DNA of 64,000 nt from Inonotus obliquus (lineage: Eukaryota; Basidiomycota; Agaricomycetes; Hymenochaetales; Hymenochaetaceae). The position numbers and the translations under genes were made by a program. Location: NCBI GenBank assembly GCA_032164295.1, contig JAJHTX010000005.1, forward strand, positions 2,852,001 through 2,916,000, in the 5' to 3' direction. Below the pieces are notes generated by a model. That model worked only from the letters and a program-made list of their open reading frames with translations. It made no database searches and was not told the DNA's origin. Numbering within the stretch: the first letter of the stretch is position 1; each line of letters opens with the position of its first letter. Below, piece by piece: positions 1 through 10,381 of the stretch.

Positions 1-2061
1 CCAGTGCCACCGCCAGTAAGACGGCTTGTGACGCCGTGTATTTGTTCATGTATGATGATACTATTATCGACAGCACCATCACGTTGTGGCTGGAAGCGAA
101 GACCAAATCAGTTGAGCTAACGCAATCAACAATCTATGAGTCCTCACGAATGTCTAATTGAAAAACGAAGCGAGCCATGACTTGGTAAGAAACTATTGCG
201 ATCGGTACTAGGCACCTAAGACTTACTAAAGTCCAGAGGAACATCCTGTGTATTGCATCAGGCAGAATTGAATCGGCGGGTGGTAAAGCAACTCACCTCA
301 TACGTCCGGGTTGGCCACTGAGTTGAAATGCTCACCATGAGAAATGCTCGATACTAAGTAGAATTCGCACTCACTCAGGTGGAGTCTGAGAAGATGGTAT
401 CAACGAAAGGATTCACGAATGAATGTGCGTGTAACTCACTGTGAAGTCAGCGTTGTTTGTATCTGGGAAGGCAACGGTACGCGGGCGTCTGAGTGAATAG
501 ATAATGCGAAAGGAAATTCGGAGACACACCGGCGGAATCCTGGACTGAGATTTGCACGCTGTCGTTACCACGCCCGCCTTTGCCAAAATTGTCATTCTGA
601 AAATTGAAAGCTTCTTCCGTGAAGCCTACACTTGATAGGTCAGCAACAACAGCAAGAAAAAAACATGGTATTCACCATAGCGATATGTAATGTCCTATGG
701 AGAGATTAGCAGGCATACGGAATACGGTAAAGTTCGTACATACGTGTACAGTATTAGAAACTTATGAAATGCATAAGCTTCAACACCTTCCAGGTATAAT
801 CAATAAGCTCACCGTAAAATGCATTAGTGCGAGCAGCGTCAAGGTTGATACCGGCGGTGGGCACCAGAAAGTTGTTGACGGCATAGTTAAACACCAATTG
901 TGAGCTAGACTGTTTAGTAATGGAAGACAAAGAACCCTTGAAAGCTATGCGCTCTGAGTGAGTTACGTCCAAACCCGGAGCGGGGAGCCTACCGATGGCG
1001 TTATTCCCACTGGATAGGAGCAAAATTGAGCTGTCAGGTATACTTCCAAGGCTTGGTTTTCACTCACGAAGTGCCGGTAGAGCCTGTGTTCCAGCCGTCG
1101 GGAGAAGCACGGAAGTCTTCTGGATCCTGTATCAGCTGCTGTCCATCCCTCAGATCCAGCTTATTGATCGGAATCGCTCGGAACTGGAGAGATTGGAGCT
1201 TAACATCAGCATTCATACAAAAAAGCGAGATACGATGCTCACGGCCGAGGCGGCTGTAAAATCATTGACGGCTACGATGCCCCCGGTTTCTGCATCAACG
1301 AATGCCTCGAGTAAGTGCTCATTCTCAACTTGGACGGCATATGTCAAAGCAATGCTTCCATCGTCCTTGGCGTAGAACTCAAGACTAGTCGGGATCCCGT
1401 TATGCGCTGCACCCAGCTGCCCTTCTGCGGCAGAAATTGCATCCTCGGCTGAAATCTCAGGCTCCGTTGATGGCACATGCTCTACCCGATCTAAATTTAG
1501 ACAATTCTTTCGATGCTTGCCACGTTTAACATACCCGGTTTGACGAAGTTCGCACCAAAGGTAACGACCCTGTCTGCGGAATTAAGAGCCACATTGGCGA
1601 TGGCATTTGCAACCTCGAGCCCGTTCTGTTCATTAATTGAGATATAATTCGAGTGGTGACAGTGTCCGATGAAACGTACGATCTTCTGCTTCAGATATGC
1701 ATGCCTAGCGGCTTGGCCTTTGAAGCCCTTTTTGAAGGATACTCCATCCTCACTCAGACCTAGACGTGACGAGACGTACGAGACAGAAATCTCCTCAATG
1801 TCCGCGGGTTCCTGGCGTTTAGAGAGTGGATGATCAACACCCGCTCCAAATGTCTGTGGCGAATGACTGATAAATCTAACTGCGATGAAGAACGAGTAGT
1901 TCACGAACCTCAAACTGTGACGGCGGACTGAAGGTCGAAACCTCGATACCATTCGGCAAGCTCCTCAGATGGTGAGTCGAATAGCTGATAGTGGCAGGCC
2001 GAGGAACTGCAAGCGTAGTGCCGAACAGAGCCGCTACAAGAGCGAAATGGGAGAGGATCAT
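1..2061 (-). CDS. M36 fungalysin metalloproteinase, copy 1 (3' part cut off by window edge)
   Basis: Secreted zinc endopeptidase of family M36 that degrades extracellular protein. The ATG at 2061 opens a hydrophobic signal peptide ending near TTLAVP, followed by the prodomain start. Later exons hold the FTP propeptide (about 1255-1470; ends in DAETGGIVAVNDF), the start of the mature enzyme ([10 protein letters not shown], about 1070-1190), the GNNAIG exon (about 1000), the [12 protein letters not shown] exon (about 815-940) and the FNFQNDNFGKGG exon (about 480-600). The zinc motif HEQIH is at 36-50, followed by SRLTGGGTG, and the window ends there. The third zinc ligand (in EGWSD) and the C-terminus are therefore not visible. 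At least eight short introns interrupt it. No break is seen in the exons read. The family assignment is secure; exact exon ends are not. Confidence 0.85.
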
Positions 2062-3244
2062 AGTGCTAGGCAATTCCTTGAAGAGATATGGGAGGCAAAG
2101 GCAACTTCAGGTTTAATAGTGGGAGAATCCATCTAAGCAGCTTTATGCAGTTTGATCTGAAGAGCGGAAGTAGTCCGGCCCAGGAAGTATTCATCTTCAG
2201 AAGAACGTGTTCGCTGACAAGGAGGAGAAACCTCAACCGCTGTCCATAAGAGCAGAGACGAAGATCAGTCAACGCCATGTCGAAGGATTACCGAGCACAG
2301 TTCTTTTTGAAAAGTTGGTTCTACACAAGACATACTTCGCGTTTCGCTGTCGTAGGAGACGCCGCAGTACCGGAGGACCTCGATCCTCTTTCGAACAAGG
2401 CACTGGGAATCTTGCAAGAAAGGCCAAACGATTACAGGGCACCGTTCCCAAAAGAAGGACTTGGCAAGATGTCGAAACTAGCGGGGCGCATAGATTTCTC
2501 CTATGTAAGCTCCGGACTTGTTCTGTCCGATCGTTAACTACCGGAGACAAGAGGTGATCATGGAGGCACAGAAGTAGAATTGACGGCACGCGTCAGGCCA
2601 GGTAGGCATAGCCGGGTGACACGTTGAAGAGAACGAAAAACTTGGCACAAACGCTGATTCGTACTTAGATTGTACTGGAGTGTCCCACCCGTCGAATGAC
2701 TTGAAGTTGCGAAAGCTGCATCCCTGAGAGGCGTTTGTCGCAGACTCGCAGATCGCAAGTAAGTATAATGCAACATCCTGCGAGTAAAACGTTTCACTCG
2801 GGGCATTGCTCAGCCAAGACTCGCTGCACCTGGATAGATACGAGGACGAGTTCAAGTTGAACAAGTTGGTTTACGTGTCGACAACTCGGTTCTAGCTCTG
2901 CTCCTTTACGTAAGTCCTATTGTAGCATCGGAGTTTCAATAAAGTTATGTAATAAAACGAACCTTTTTCTATGGCGGCGGCCTCACATGCGAACGGGTTG
3001 GGATTTCATTAAACTTTCAAGATGCTAATATTTCTGCATTCCTTCCACTAGACCCGATCCCACTGACTTGCGTACACGCAGAAGTCTGGTTATTCACCCG
3101 GTTGAACAATATGCCATATGTTTCTTATCAAGAACCTCCGAATAAAATAGATTATCATCCTAGGAATCCGGTCCGCTTTGAAAGTTTAGTTATCATCTCG
3201 TATTCTGTCTCATTTGTTCCTCGCGTCTCCATTTCAGCAGGCGA
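2062..3244. other. Spacer between M36 copies 1 and 2; promoter of copy 1
   Basis: No gene seen. The part next to copy 1 holds its promoter: read on the minus strand, a TATA-like CATAAAG lies at about 2137-2146, some 75 bases before the ATG. The stretch at about 2270-2540 resembles 6640-6930 and 9370-9680, showing that the upstream flank was duplicated together with the protease gene. Bases 2900-3240 are AT-rich, show nothing recognisable, and presumably hold the 3' end of copy 2's transcript. Confidence 0.5.
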
Positions 3245-6200
3245 CTAGCAACCAGATGGAACCGTGTTGTCGTTCTGATGATTAGCAGCATTGACGCCGA
3301 GTCCACGACCAGCGAATGCCTGCACGTATGGAAACGAAAGGAACCAATATCAGCGTTCCATCCGTCTCGGAAGGTAGTCAAGAAGGACTATACGTACGCC
3401 CCAGAGCAAACAACTATTGACTCCGTTGTATCTGTTGACGTCCGCTTGAATCCAGGCATCCCGAGCTTGAAGGAACGTCGGGTTGCAGGGCTGTAGAGCG
3501 AGCTGGTCGATGAAGAGGTGCCTGGTGTTCAGAAGGTGTGAATACTCTTTGTAATTAAACGAGTTGAGAAAGAAATGAGACTAACAAGTAAACAATGTTG
3601 CCCTCAGATCCGCTGGAAAAGAGAGATTGAGTTATACTGTTGTCCAATTCAATAACAGGAGATGTGTACTTAGGGTTGGTGTTAGCTACAGTCGAGAATC
3701 CGCTACGAGTGACAATCAGTTTGAGGTCTTCTTAAGCGTTAAATTAATTTGCTCCGTTACGTACTGTGCGCCAACTAGAGCGGCAAGGACGTCGTGCAAC
3801 GTAGCGGCCCAGACCTCACCGATGGCTTTGATGAAGATAAGACAAGTTGAATCGAATAGACAGGATCATATCAATTAAGAAAGACGCACCGTGAACTTCG
3901 GTGCGACTTTGCAAGTCTGAGTACGTCAAAGGATTGATGTTCCTGAAAGGAATAGTCAGGTCAGCCACCCGAACATATTCGTCGAAAATTGTTAGACTTA
4001 CTTGTTTGTACTGTAGGGGAAAGTGCGGATGCCTAGCGTTTCGGTTTAGAACCACAATCAAATTCAGTGATCGGCCTTATTATGCTCACCAGCTGGATTG
4101 TTTGTAACATAGCTTCAGAAGCAGTCGCGATGGGAGTAAGATTGATGCAGGTAGAGATCTAGGCAAAGCGGAAGACCCACCCTCCCAACGTAAAGTCATG
4201 AATGACAGCCGTCTGCTCGGTCCATTCCGCGAACGCATCAGACCATCCCTCGCCCATTCCACGAGATTCCGTTGTTTGCAGGCACCTAGAAATGACCTTC
4301 TAAGTCCTCACGTAATAGGCAGAGTTGATTGAACAATACCAACCGTCCCGTGCCACCCCCCGTAAGCCGATTGGACAACCCATGAGTTTGCTCATGTGCG
4401 ACGATATCGTTCTCAAGCGCGCCATCGCGTCGGGGCTGGAGAGGTGGTTCACATTCAATACAAAACGGAAGAGTGAGTCTGCGAACGGCGTACGTTTGTC
4501 TAATTGTGGGAAAACACATAGCATGGGTTGATCAAAGTCATCCAGTCGTGAATATGAGCGTCAGACTCACGGAGGTCCAAAGGAACATCCTGAGCATACC
4601 ATGAGAAACAATCAACCACAGTCGCAGACGAAGTTACACACCTCATGCGACCAGGTTGACCACTAACCAAATAACATATGTATGACATGGACTCAAAGGG
4701 TCATTTAGAGTTAATGCTCACTCGGCGGGTGTCTGAAAGCGAACATTAGCAAATATTTGAATCCAATCCGACGAAGGCTCACCGAGAAGTCGGCATTGTT
4801 CGTGCCTATCGAAAAATTATATCGTTAAAACACTCAACTGATGTAGAGGACCTTCAGAAACTGAGACACAGACCCGCAGAGTCCTGAACGGAGATTTGCA
4901 CGGGATCGTTACCAGCTCCCCCTCTTCCGAAGTTGTCACTCTGAAAGTTGAAGGCTGCTTCCGTAAATCCTGGTATGTGACATATTTGGTGAGTAAGCAG
5001 CAAGTCTACAGGAGGCATACTTTTCACCATAACGGTAAGTAATGTCCTTTTGGATCGGTTAGCGTTTATCATGGATACAGTCAACCATACCCACGTGTAT
5101 CGTGTTGGAAACTTGTGAACGATGAGAAAGCAATGAGCAACTTGCCTTTGTGATCTTATCTGATCAATACGCTCACCGTAAAACGCATTAGTACGCGCAG
5201 CATCAAGATTGGTACCAGCATTGGGTGCTAGACTATCATCAGCGGGAAAGCTAAACACCAATCCAGGAGCGGACTGCTGGGTAATGGAGCTCAAAGAGCC
5301 CTGGAAGGCTATTCGGTCTTAGCGGTACTACGTTCGATCTCAGTAATGCCACTCACCAATAGCATTGTTTCCTCTGGAAAAGAAGCAAATTGAGATGTCA
5401 AGGATAATAATGAGGCTCCATTATCACTCACGAAGTGCCAGTAGAGCCTGTATTCCATCCGTTGGGGGAAGCGGAAAGGTCTTCTGGATCCGCTATTAAC
5501 TCCTGTCCATCCCTCGGATCTTGCAAGTTGATTGGTATGGCAAGGAACTAAGTGGAAATGATTCAAGCGTCAACTATCAGACAAGGGATTGGAGTACGCA
5601 ACTCACAGCGGAGTCAGCGGTGAAATCATTAACAGACACGATGTCTCCAGTCTCTGCGTCGACAAATGCCTCGAGGAAATGTTCATTGTCAACTTGGACG
5701 ACATGCGTCAGGACGACGCTTCCATCGTCCTTGGCAAAGAACTCGAGACTAGTTGGAAACCCGTTGTGCGTGGCGCCCAACTGCCCTTCCGCAGCAGAGA
5801 TCGCTTCCTCGGAGGAAATTCTAGGCTCCGTTGACGACACGGATTCTGCATAATATAAAATGAGACAATTCGTTCGATGTTTTCCACGTTTAACATACCC
5901 GGTTTGACGAAGTTCGCACCAAACGTCACAACCTTGTCCTCGGAGTTGAGAGCCACATTAGCGACGGCATTCGCAACTTCGATCCCGTTCTGTTATACGA
6001 TCATTATAATCATCGAGTCCAAGTGGCTTCCTAAGAGACCGGTGAAACGTACAATCTTCTGCTTCAGGTAGGCGTGCTTAGCGGATAGACCTTCAAAGCT
6101 CTTCTTGAACGATATCTCGTCCTCGCTCACACCAAGACGCGATGAGACGAATGATACAGAGATATTCTCAACATCTGCAGGATCCTGACGCTTTGAGAGT

Positions 6201-6437
6201 GGATGATCGACACCTGCGCCAAATGTCTGTTATGAAGGACTTGTCAGTCTAGAATGACTTAATAATGGGGGCATTACGAACCTCGAACTGTGATGGTGGA
6301 CTGAAGGTTGAGACCTCGATACCATTTGGCAAGCTTCTTACATGGTGAGTTGCAAAATTGATGATAGCAGGTTGGGGAGCAGCGAAAGCTGAGCTGAGCA
6401 GAGACACTCCGAAAGCGAGACACGAGAATGCGGCCAT
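3245..6437 (-). CDS. M36 fungalysin metalloproteinase, copy 2
   Basis: Secreted zinc endopeptidase, apparently complete. The ATG at 6437 opens a signal peptide ([20 protein letters not shown]). Exon 1 is 6282-6437, exon 2 ([12 protein letters not shown]) 6053-6226 and exon 3 ([14 protein letters not shown]) 5899-5989. The FTP exon follows at about 5605-5850 ([13 protein letters not shown], ending NDFTADSAV). The mature enzyme has [18 protein letters not shown], the zinc motif HEQTH (4382-4396) followed by [12 protein letters not shown], and the third-ligand motif GEGWSD (about 4239-4255). The C-terminal part has [19 protein letters not shown] and, after a last intron, [17 protein letters not shown] ending TVPSGC and TAG at 3245. 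This is the usual fungalysin ending. Its middle is nearly identical to that of copy 5. I see no disabling change. Confidence 0.9.
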
Positions 6438-7639
6438 TACTACGATCAAGACCTTGGAGAGACGCGAGTTGCGCCTTCTGGCTCAACCAAGGAAGTGCCT
6501 ATGCATGGCAGTTTTATGCAGCTCGACTAGGTAGAGTACGGCATCGTGAGAACTCTTCTTCAGAGCAGCGTGCTCTCGAAGACTGAGGAATCTTCTCTAC
6601 CGCTGTCCACAAGGAGAGAGGGGCGAGGATTAATAAGACAGCATGCTGAAAGGCTACCAAAAATACCTCTTTGGCAAGATGAGTTGATTTTCCATACGAG
6701 AGCCCACTGTTCGAATTTAGCTCTCGTGCGCAATCATAATAGTCCCGGAGGAAAGAATTCTATTCTCGAACAAGAGGCAAGCAGTCCCAGAGATAAGGTC
6801 GAACGAAAGCAGAGAGGGCCATTCCATTCCCAAGGAAGAACTTGGCAAGGCGTCAGGGGGCTTGACACGAATACGTCTCTCACGGGAGCCGTTAGCTTGT
6901 TATGTCGAATCGCTACTTTCCGCTATAGATAACAGCTGCTCAGGGAGGCACAGAACCGGGGATTATTTTTGCACCACCCTTTACAACCTGTGTATACTCA
7001 CCGAAAGTCATATGGGCGAAGTTGGGAAGAGCTTGGCAAAACCCCTAGCTCGTGGGCCGTGGCCCTATGGTAGCGAGAGTTTTCTATCGCGGCAGTGGTT
7101 TGAGCTTACACGCCCGATAGAAGTATCCGTGCGAGGTTCTGATACGGATAGCCAGATAGTACAATGATGCAATATACCACACATGCGACGAAGCAAGTGC
7201 TTCATGCGCTTGTATGTTCGGCGCGGCTCAGTCGAGATCGCCAGGATGCGCATACTAGTGGGAAGCAGGTTCTTGTGTTGAGTCCCGGCGGACTTGCACC
7301 TATTCGAGTTCCGCCGTTGCGACCGGCAAGTACCACTTGGATAATCCCCCACGTGGTGTGCTGATCCAAACCATGACATCATCACTGGCAGCCGCCGGCA
7401 TGTCCGACGTGCTCACACGACCGCGTCGCGTTTCCGTTTCCTTCCGTACGCGTTGCTCAACGTTATTTACTCTTGGCTAGACTCTCCTAAAGGGAGAAAG
7501 AACAAAGTCGAGCCCGCCGATATTATTCACCATTGTTCAATCACAGAGCCTCGAACTGCAGTCTCAATCCTTATGTCTATAATATATCCCGGTGCGCTTG
7601 GATCAGAGTTCAAGTCTTCCTTCTCTACATGTCCAGTAG
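6438..7639. other. Duplicated upstream flank of copy 2 and 3' flank of the relic
   Basis: No intact gene. Read on the minus strand, a TATA-like CATAAAAC lies at about 6508-6518, some 70 bases before copy 2's ATG. The stretch 6450-7360 matches 9270-10040 closely (for example the shared run AAGCAAGTGCTTCATGCGCT), so the whole upstream flank is a repeat unit copied with the protease. Open frames in it are not shared between the two copies and are probably chance. Confidence 0.6.
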
Positions 7640-8580
7640 CCAGAAGGGACAGTGAAGTCGCCTAAATCGAGGCCACGACAAGCGAATGCTGCTATAAACA
7701 CCAGGAAGCGTTAGTTGGCTCTCATCGATAGCATCCTCATAATAGTGCGTACTGTTCGCCGGCCACTGGTAGGGCTACGAGGATTTCATGTAGCATGGTT
7801 GCCTAGGTCATGCTGATGCTTTATCTAAAAAGTGTAAAGTAAAGTAAGAATACATCGGGTCTGATGATCGGAGTACGTGAGAGGATTGTACGAAACTGTA
7901 CGACCGCCTGCAACGGGATTAGTTCTCTGTATACCGTAAACAAACTTACGCCCGCCGTTCGTGCTGTGAGCCACACAACATAGTTTGTGGCAGAACAGAG
8001 GAATAAAAGGTGTGCGTAATCACCTTCCCGTTGTGAAGTCGCGTTTATGAGGTGTTTGGCTGAGCCAGTCTGTAAACGCATTGGACCGCTCTACGCCCAA
8101 CCATCCTGCCTCCGTTTGTTCAAAGCTGGATCATTATTAGCACGCGATAAAATCCGAAAGGTAGACTAAAACATGCCTGGTGGGACACTTCCGGTGAGAC
8201 GATTAGTCAGGCCATGAATATACTCATGAGTAATCATATCATTCTGGCGGGCGGAGTCTCGACTGGGTTTATGACAGTGTCAGTTCGTAAGTTTTGGGGA
8301 GTTGCGACTCATATCTCACGAAGGTCCGATAATAGAGAACTTTCGCAATCAAACGGTGGAGGGCCAAGACCGTTTGGAATTTTGGGGTGCACAGCTTGAG
8401 TGATGACAGGGCACCGTTTGGTTTTTCCCCACCGTTTGGTTGCGAAAGTTCTCTAATACACAGACAGTCGTGATTAAAGAGCTACCCGATTATCAAGGGA
8501 GGTGAAGTATCATGAAACTGACGAAAGTGAAAGGATATAACCAGCACATGTCATCAGCAATATTCCAAAGCAAAATACCA
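7640..8580 (-). pseudogene. Decayed M36 fungalysin copy (relic)
   Basis: Broken remains of a sixth protease. On the minus strand its pieces match the C-terminal half of copy 4. Bases 7640-7690 match the last exon, 7745-7803 match about 14845-14900, and 8010-8090 match 15250-15340. The zinc motif still reads HEYIH at 8214-8228 followed by GLTNRLT. The third-ligand motif GEGWSD has become GVERSN (near 8080), so the zinc-binding Glu is lost. Large internal deletions separate the pieces, a MITE-like element sits inside at 8332-8456, and homology fades at about 8580. All propeptide exons are missing, although a copy of the gene's upstream flank survives at 9270-10040. Confidence 0.8.
8332..8456. 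mobile_element. MITE-like element, about 125 bp, with 27-bp terminal inverted repeats
   Basis: The arms at 8333-8359 and 8429-8455 are inverted copies of each other over 27 bases with one mismatch. Inside each end is a further CAAACGGT / ACCGTTTG unit, so the element is a layered hairpin. A TA dinucleotide flanks it on both sides (8330-8331 and 8457-8458), as expected for a TA target duplication of Tc1/mariner-type MITEs. The surrounding sequence on both sides aligns to the protease relic, so it is an insertion into that relic. It has no coding capacity. I saw no second copy in the window. Confidence 0.7.
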
Positions 8581-10381
8581 AAGTGAAGGGGCAATGGCTT
8601 ACTGAGCAGACGAGAGTTGCGCATGTGAGGTCGATATTTGGTACCTGGCATGATGCATGTCCCCTCCATCAAGGGAGTGGCTTTAAGTTTCGCAATGTGT
8701 CTCGTGTTGGGAGACGAGACATATAATACGATCCCAGAGAGATGAGCGTTTCACTCGAAATGTCGAGGTTCACCGTACCAGATGAGTTCAATTGAAAAAA
8801 TTGAGATTCGGAAGAAGTTTTTTTTATCGGTCAAACGGAGCTTCAATTGTTCGATTCCGCACCAGTACGTAAGTACGCTTTCTCCAACTTCTCCAAATCC
8901 AAATTTTGCCAGACACACAAAACAAAGGCAAAGGTGACTCTACAGACCCATAACCACTCCCCCAAACTCCATGTCTCTTGTGGAGAAGGATAACCTTAAT
9001 TTACTCGGTTGTGTATGGATCGGTCATCTGAGGTGCTAATAAATCGAAATCGTCACATCCAACATAAACCTTTCGGTAATATACTTAAGATAGGAGGGGG
9101 GTCCGCAGGTAAAGAGGCAAAACTTCCCCGGAGCTTCTCAATGTTAAGTTCGAAACCGACTCGAGTGGTCTTAGTAGTAGTAGTACAAATACTAGTACAT
9201 AGTCAATCATCCAGGTTTCGGTTAGAGGACAACATGCAGGGAGAATGCTTTCTTTTCAAGCGATCTTGAAGAGACGCAAGTGTCACCTTCTGGCTTAACC
9301 AAGGAAGTACCTATGCATGTCAGTTTTATGCAACTCGACTAAGTAGAGCGGGAATCTCACGGTGTAATGAGAAGTCAGACACCATGCTGAAAGTCTACCA
9401 AGATCATCGCGTTGGTGCAGTTTAACCGTGATGACTTGGTTCCCATAAGTGCACCCACTGTTCAGATTCGGTTCTCGTGCGCAAAGATGGTAACTCCAGA
9501 AGAAAGAGTTCCATTCTCGAACAAGAGGCGAGCAGTTCTGAGCACAAGGTCGAACGAAAGCAGGAAGCCATTCCCATGGGAGAACTTGGCAAGATGTCAG
9601 AGCGAATGACACGAGTGCGTCTGCCACGAGAGCTCTTAGCTTGTTATGTCTTCCGCTATGATAACAGCTGGTCAGGGAGGCATAGATTATTTTTGCGCCA
9701 TCCGCCACATCTGGTGTCTATTCACTGAAAGTCATATGGAAGAAGAGCTTGGCGAAATCACCTAGCTCTTGGCCTTATGATAGCGGGAGTTTCTTTCGCG
9801 GAAGTGGCTTGAGCTATGCACCCGATAGAATAATTCATGCGAGGGGTTCTGATACGAGTAGCCAAATATCACGATGATGCAATACACCGCACATACAACG
9901 AAGCAAGTGCTTCATGCGCTTGTTTGCTCGGCGCGCCTCAATTGAGAGAAGTAGATTTTTCGCATTCACGTGTCGACGCGTGGAAAGGTCCCGGCGGACT
10001 TCCAATCATTCATTTGTATAATGCGGCTTCCAAGCAGAGCGGATTGACGCGGCATGACAAGAGCATACAAGCAAGCGGAACAAGCAAAGGTGAATGCTGG
10101 CGTGAGATTAGTGTCGGTATTCAACGTCATGCACATAACAATACTTCGGGCACACGACCGCCGTATCAATATCCATATCACCGTTTGTCCGTCGGCTAGA
10201 AGTGCTCCTAGCAAGGTGTCCTTTGTCGATATGAATGCAATTATGAATGAGAAGAATGAGAGTTGCGCTACTGTTCCAGTGTCCATGAAACTGAAGGGAG
10301 AAAACGAGTGGTGTCAAGCGAGGCTTCCCGCAACTTTCCACCAAAGGGTTCAGATCAATCCATCTTTCAACGACTACGCCC
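8581..10381. other. Spacer between relic and copy 3, with duplicated protease upstream flank
   Basis: Bases 8581-9240 show no recognisable gene. They are AT-rich with a run of eight T at about 8818-8825. Bases 9270-10040 match 6450-7360, the upstream flank of copy 2, including a TATA-like CATAAAAC (about 9320-9330). The ATG and all propeptide exons of the relic that should follow are gone. Frames at 9295-9708 and 10054-10635 look protein-like only by chance and are not shared with the sister copy. Confidence 0.55.
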
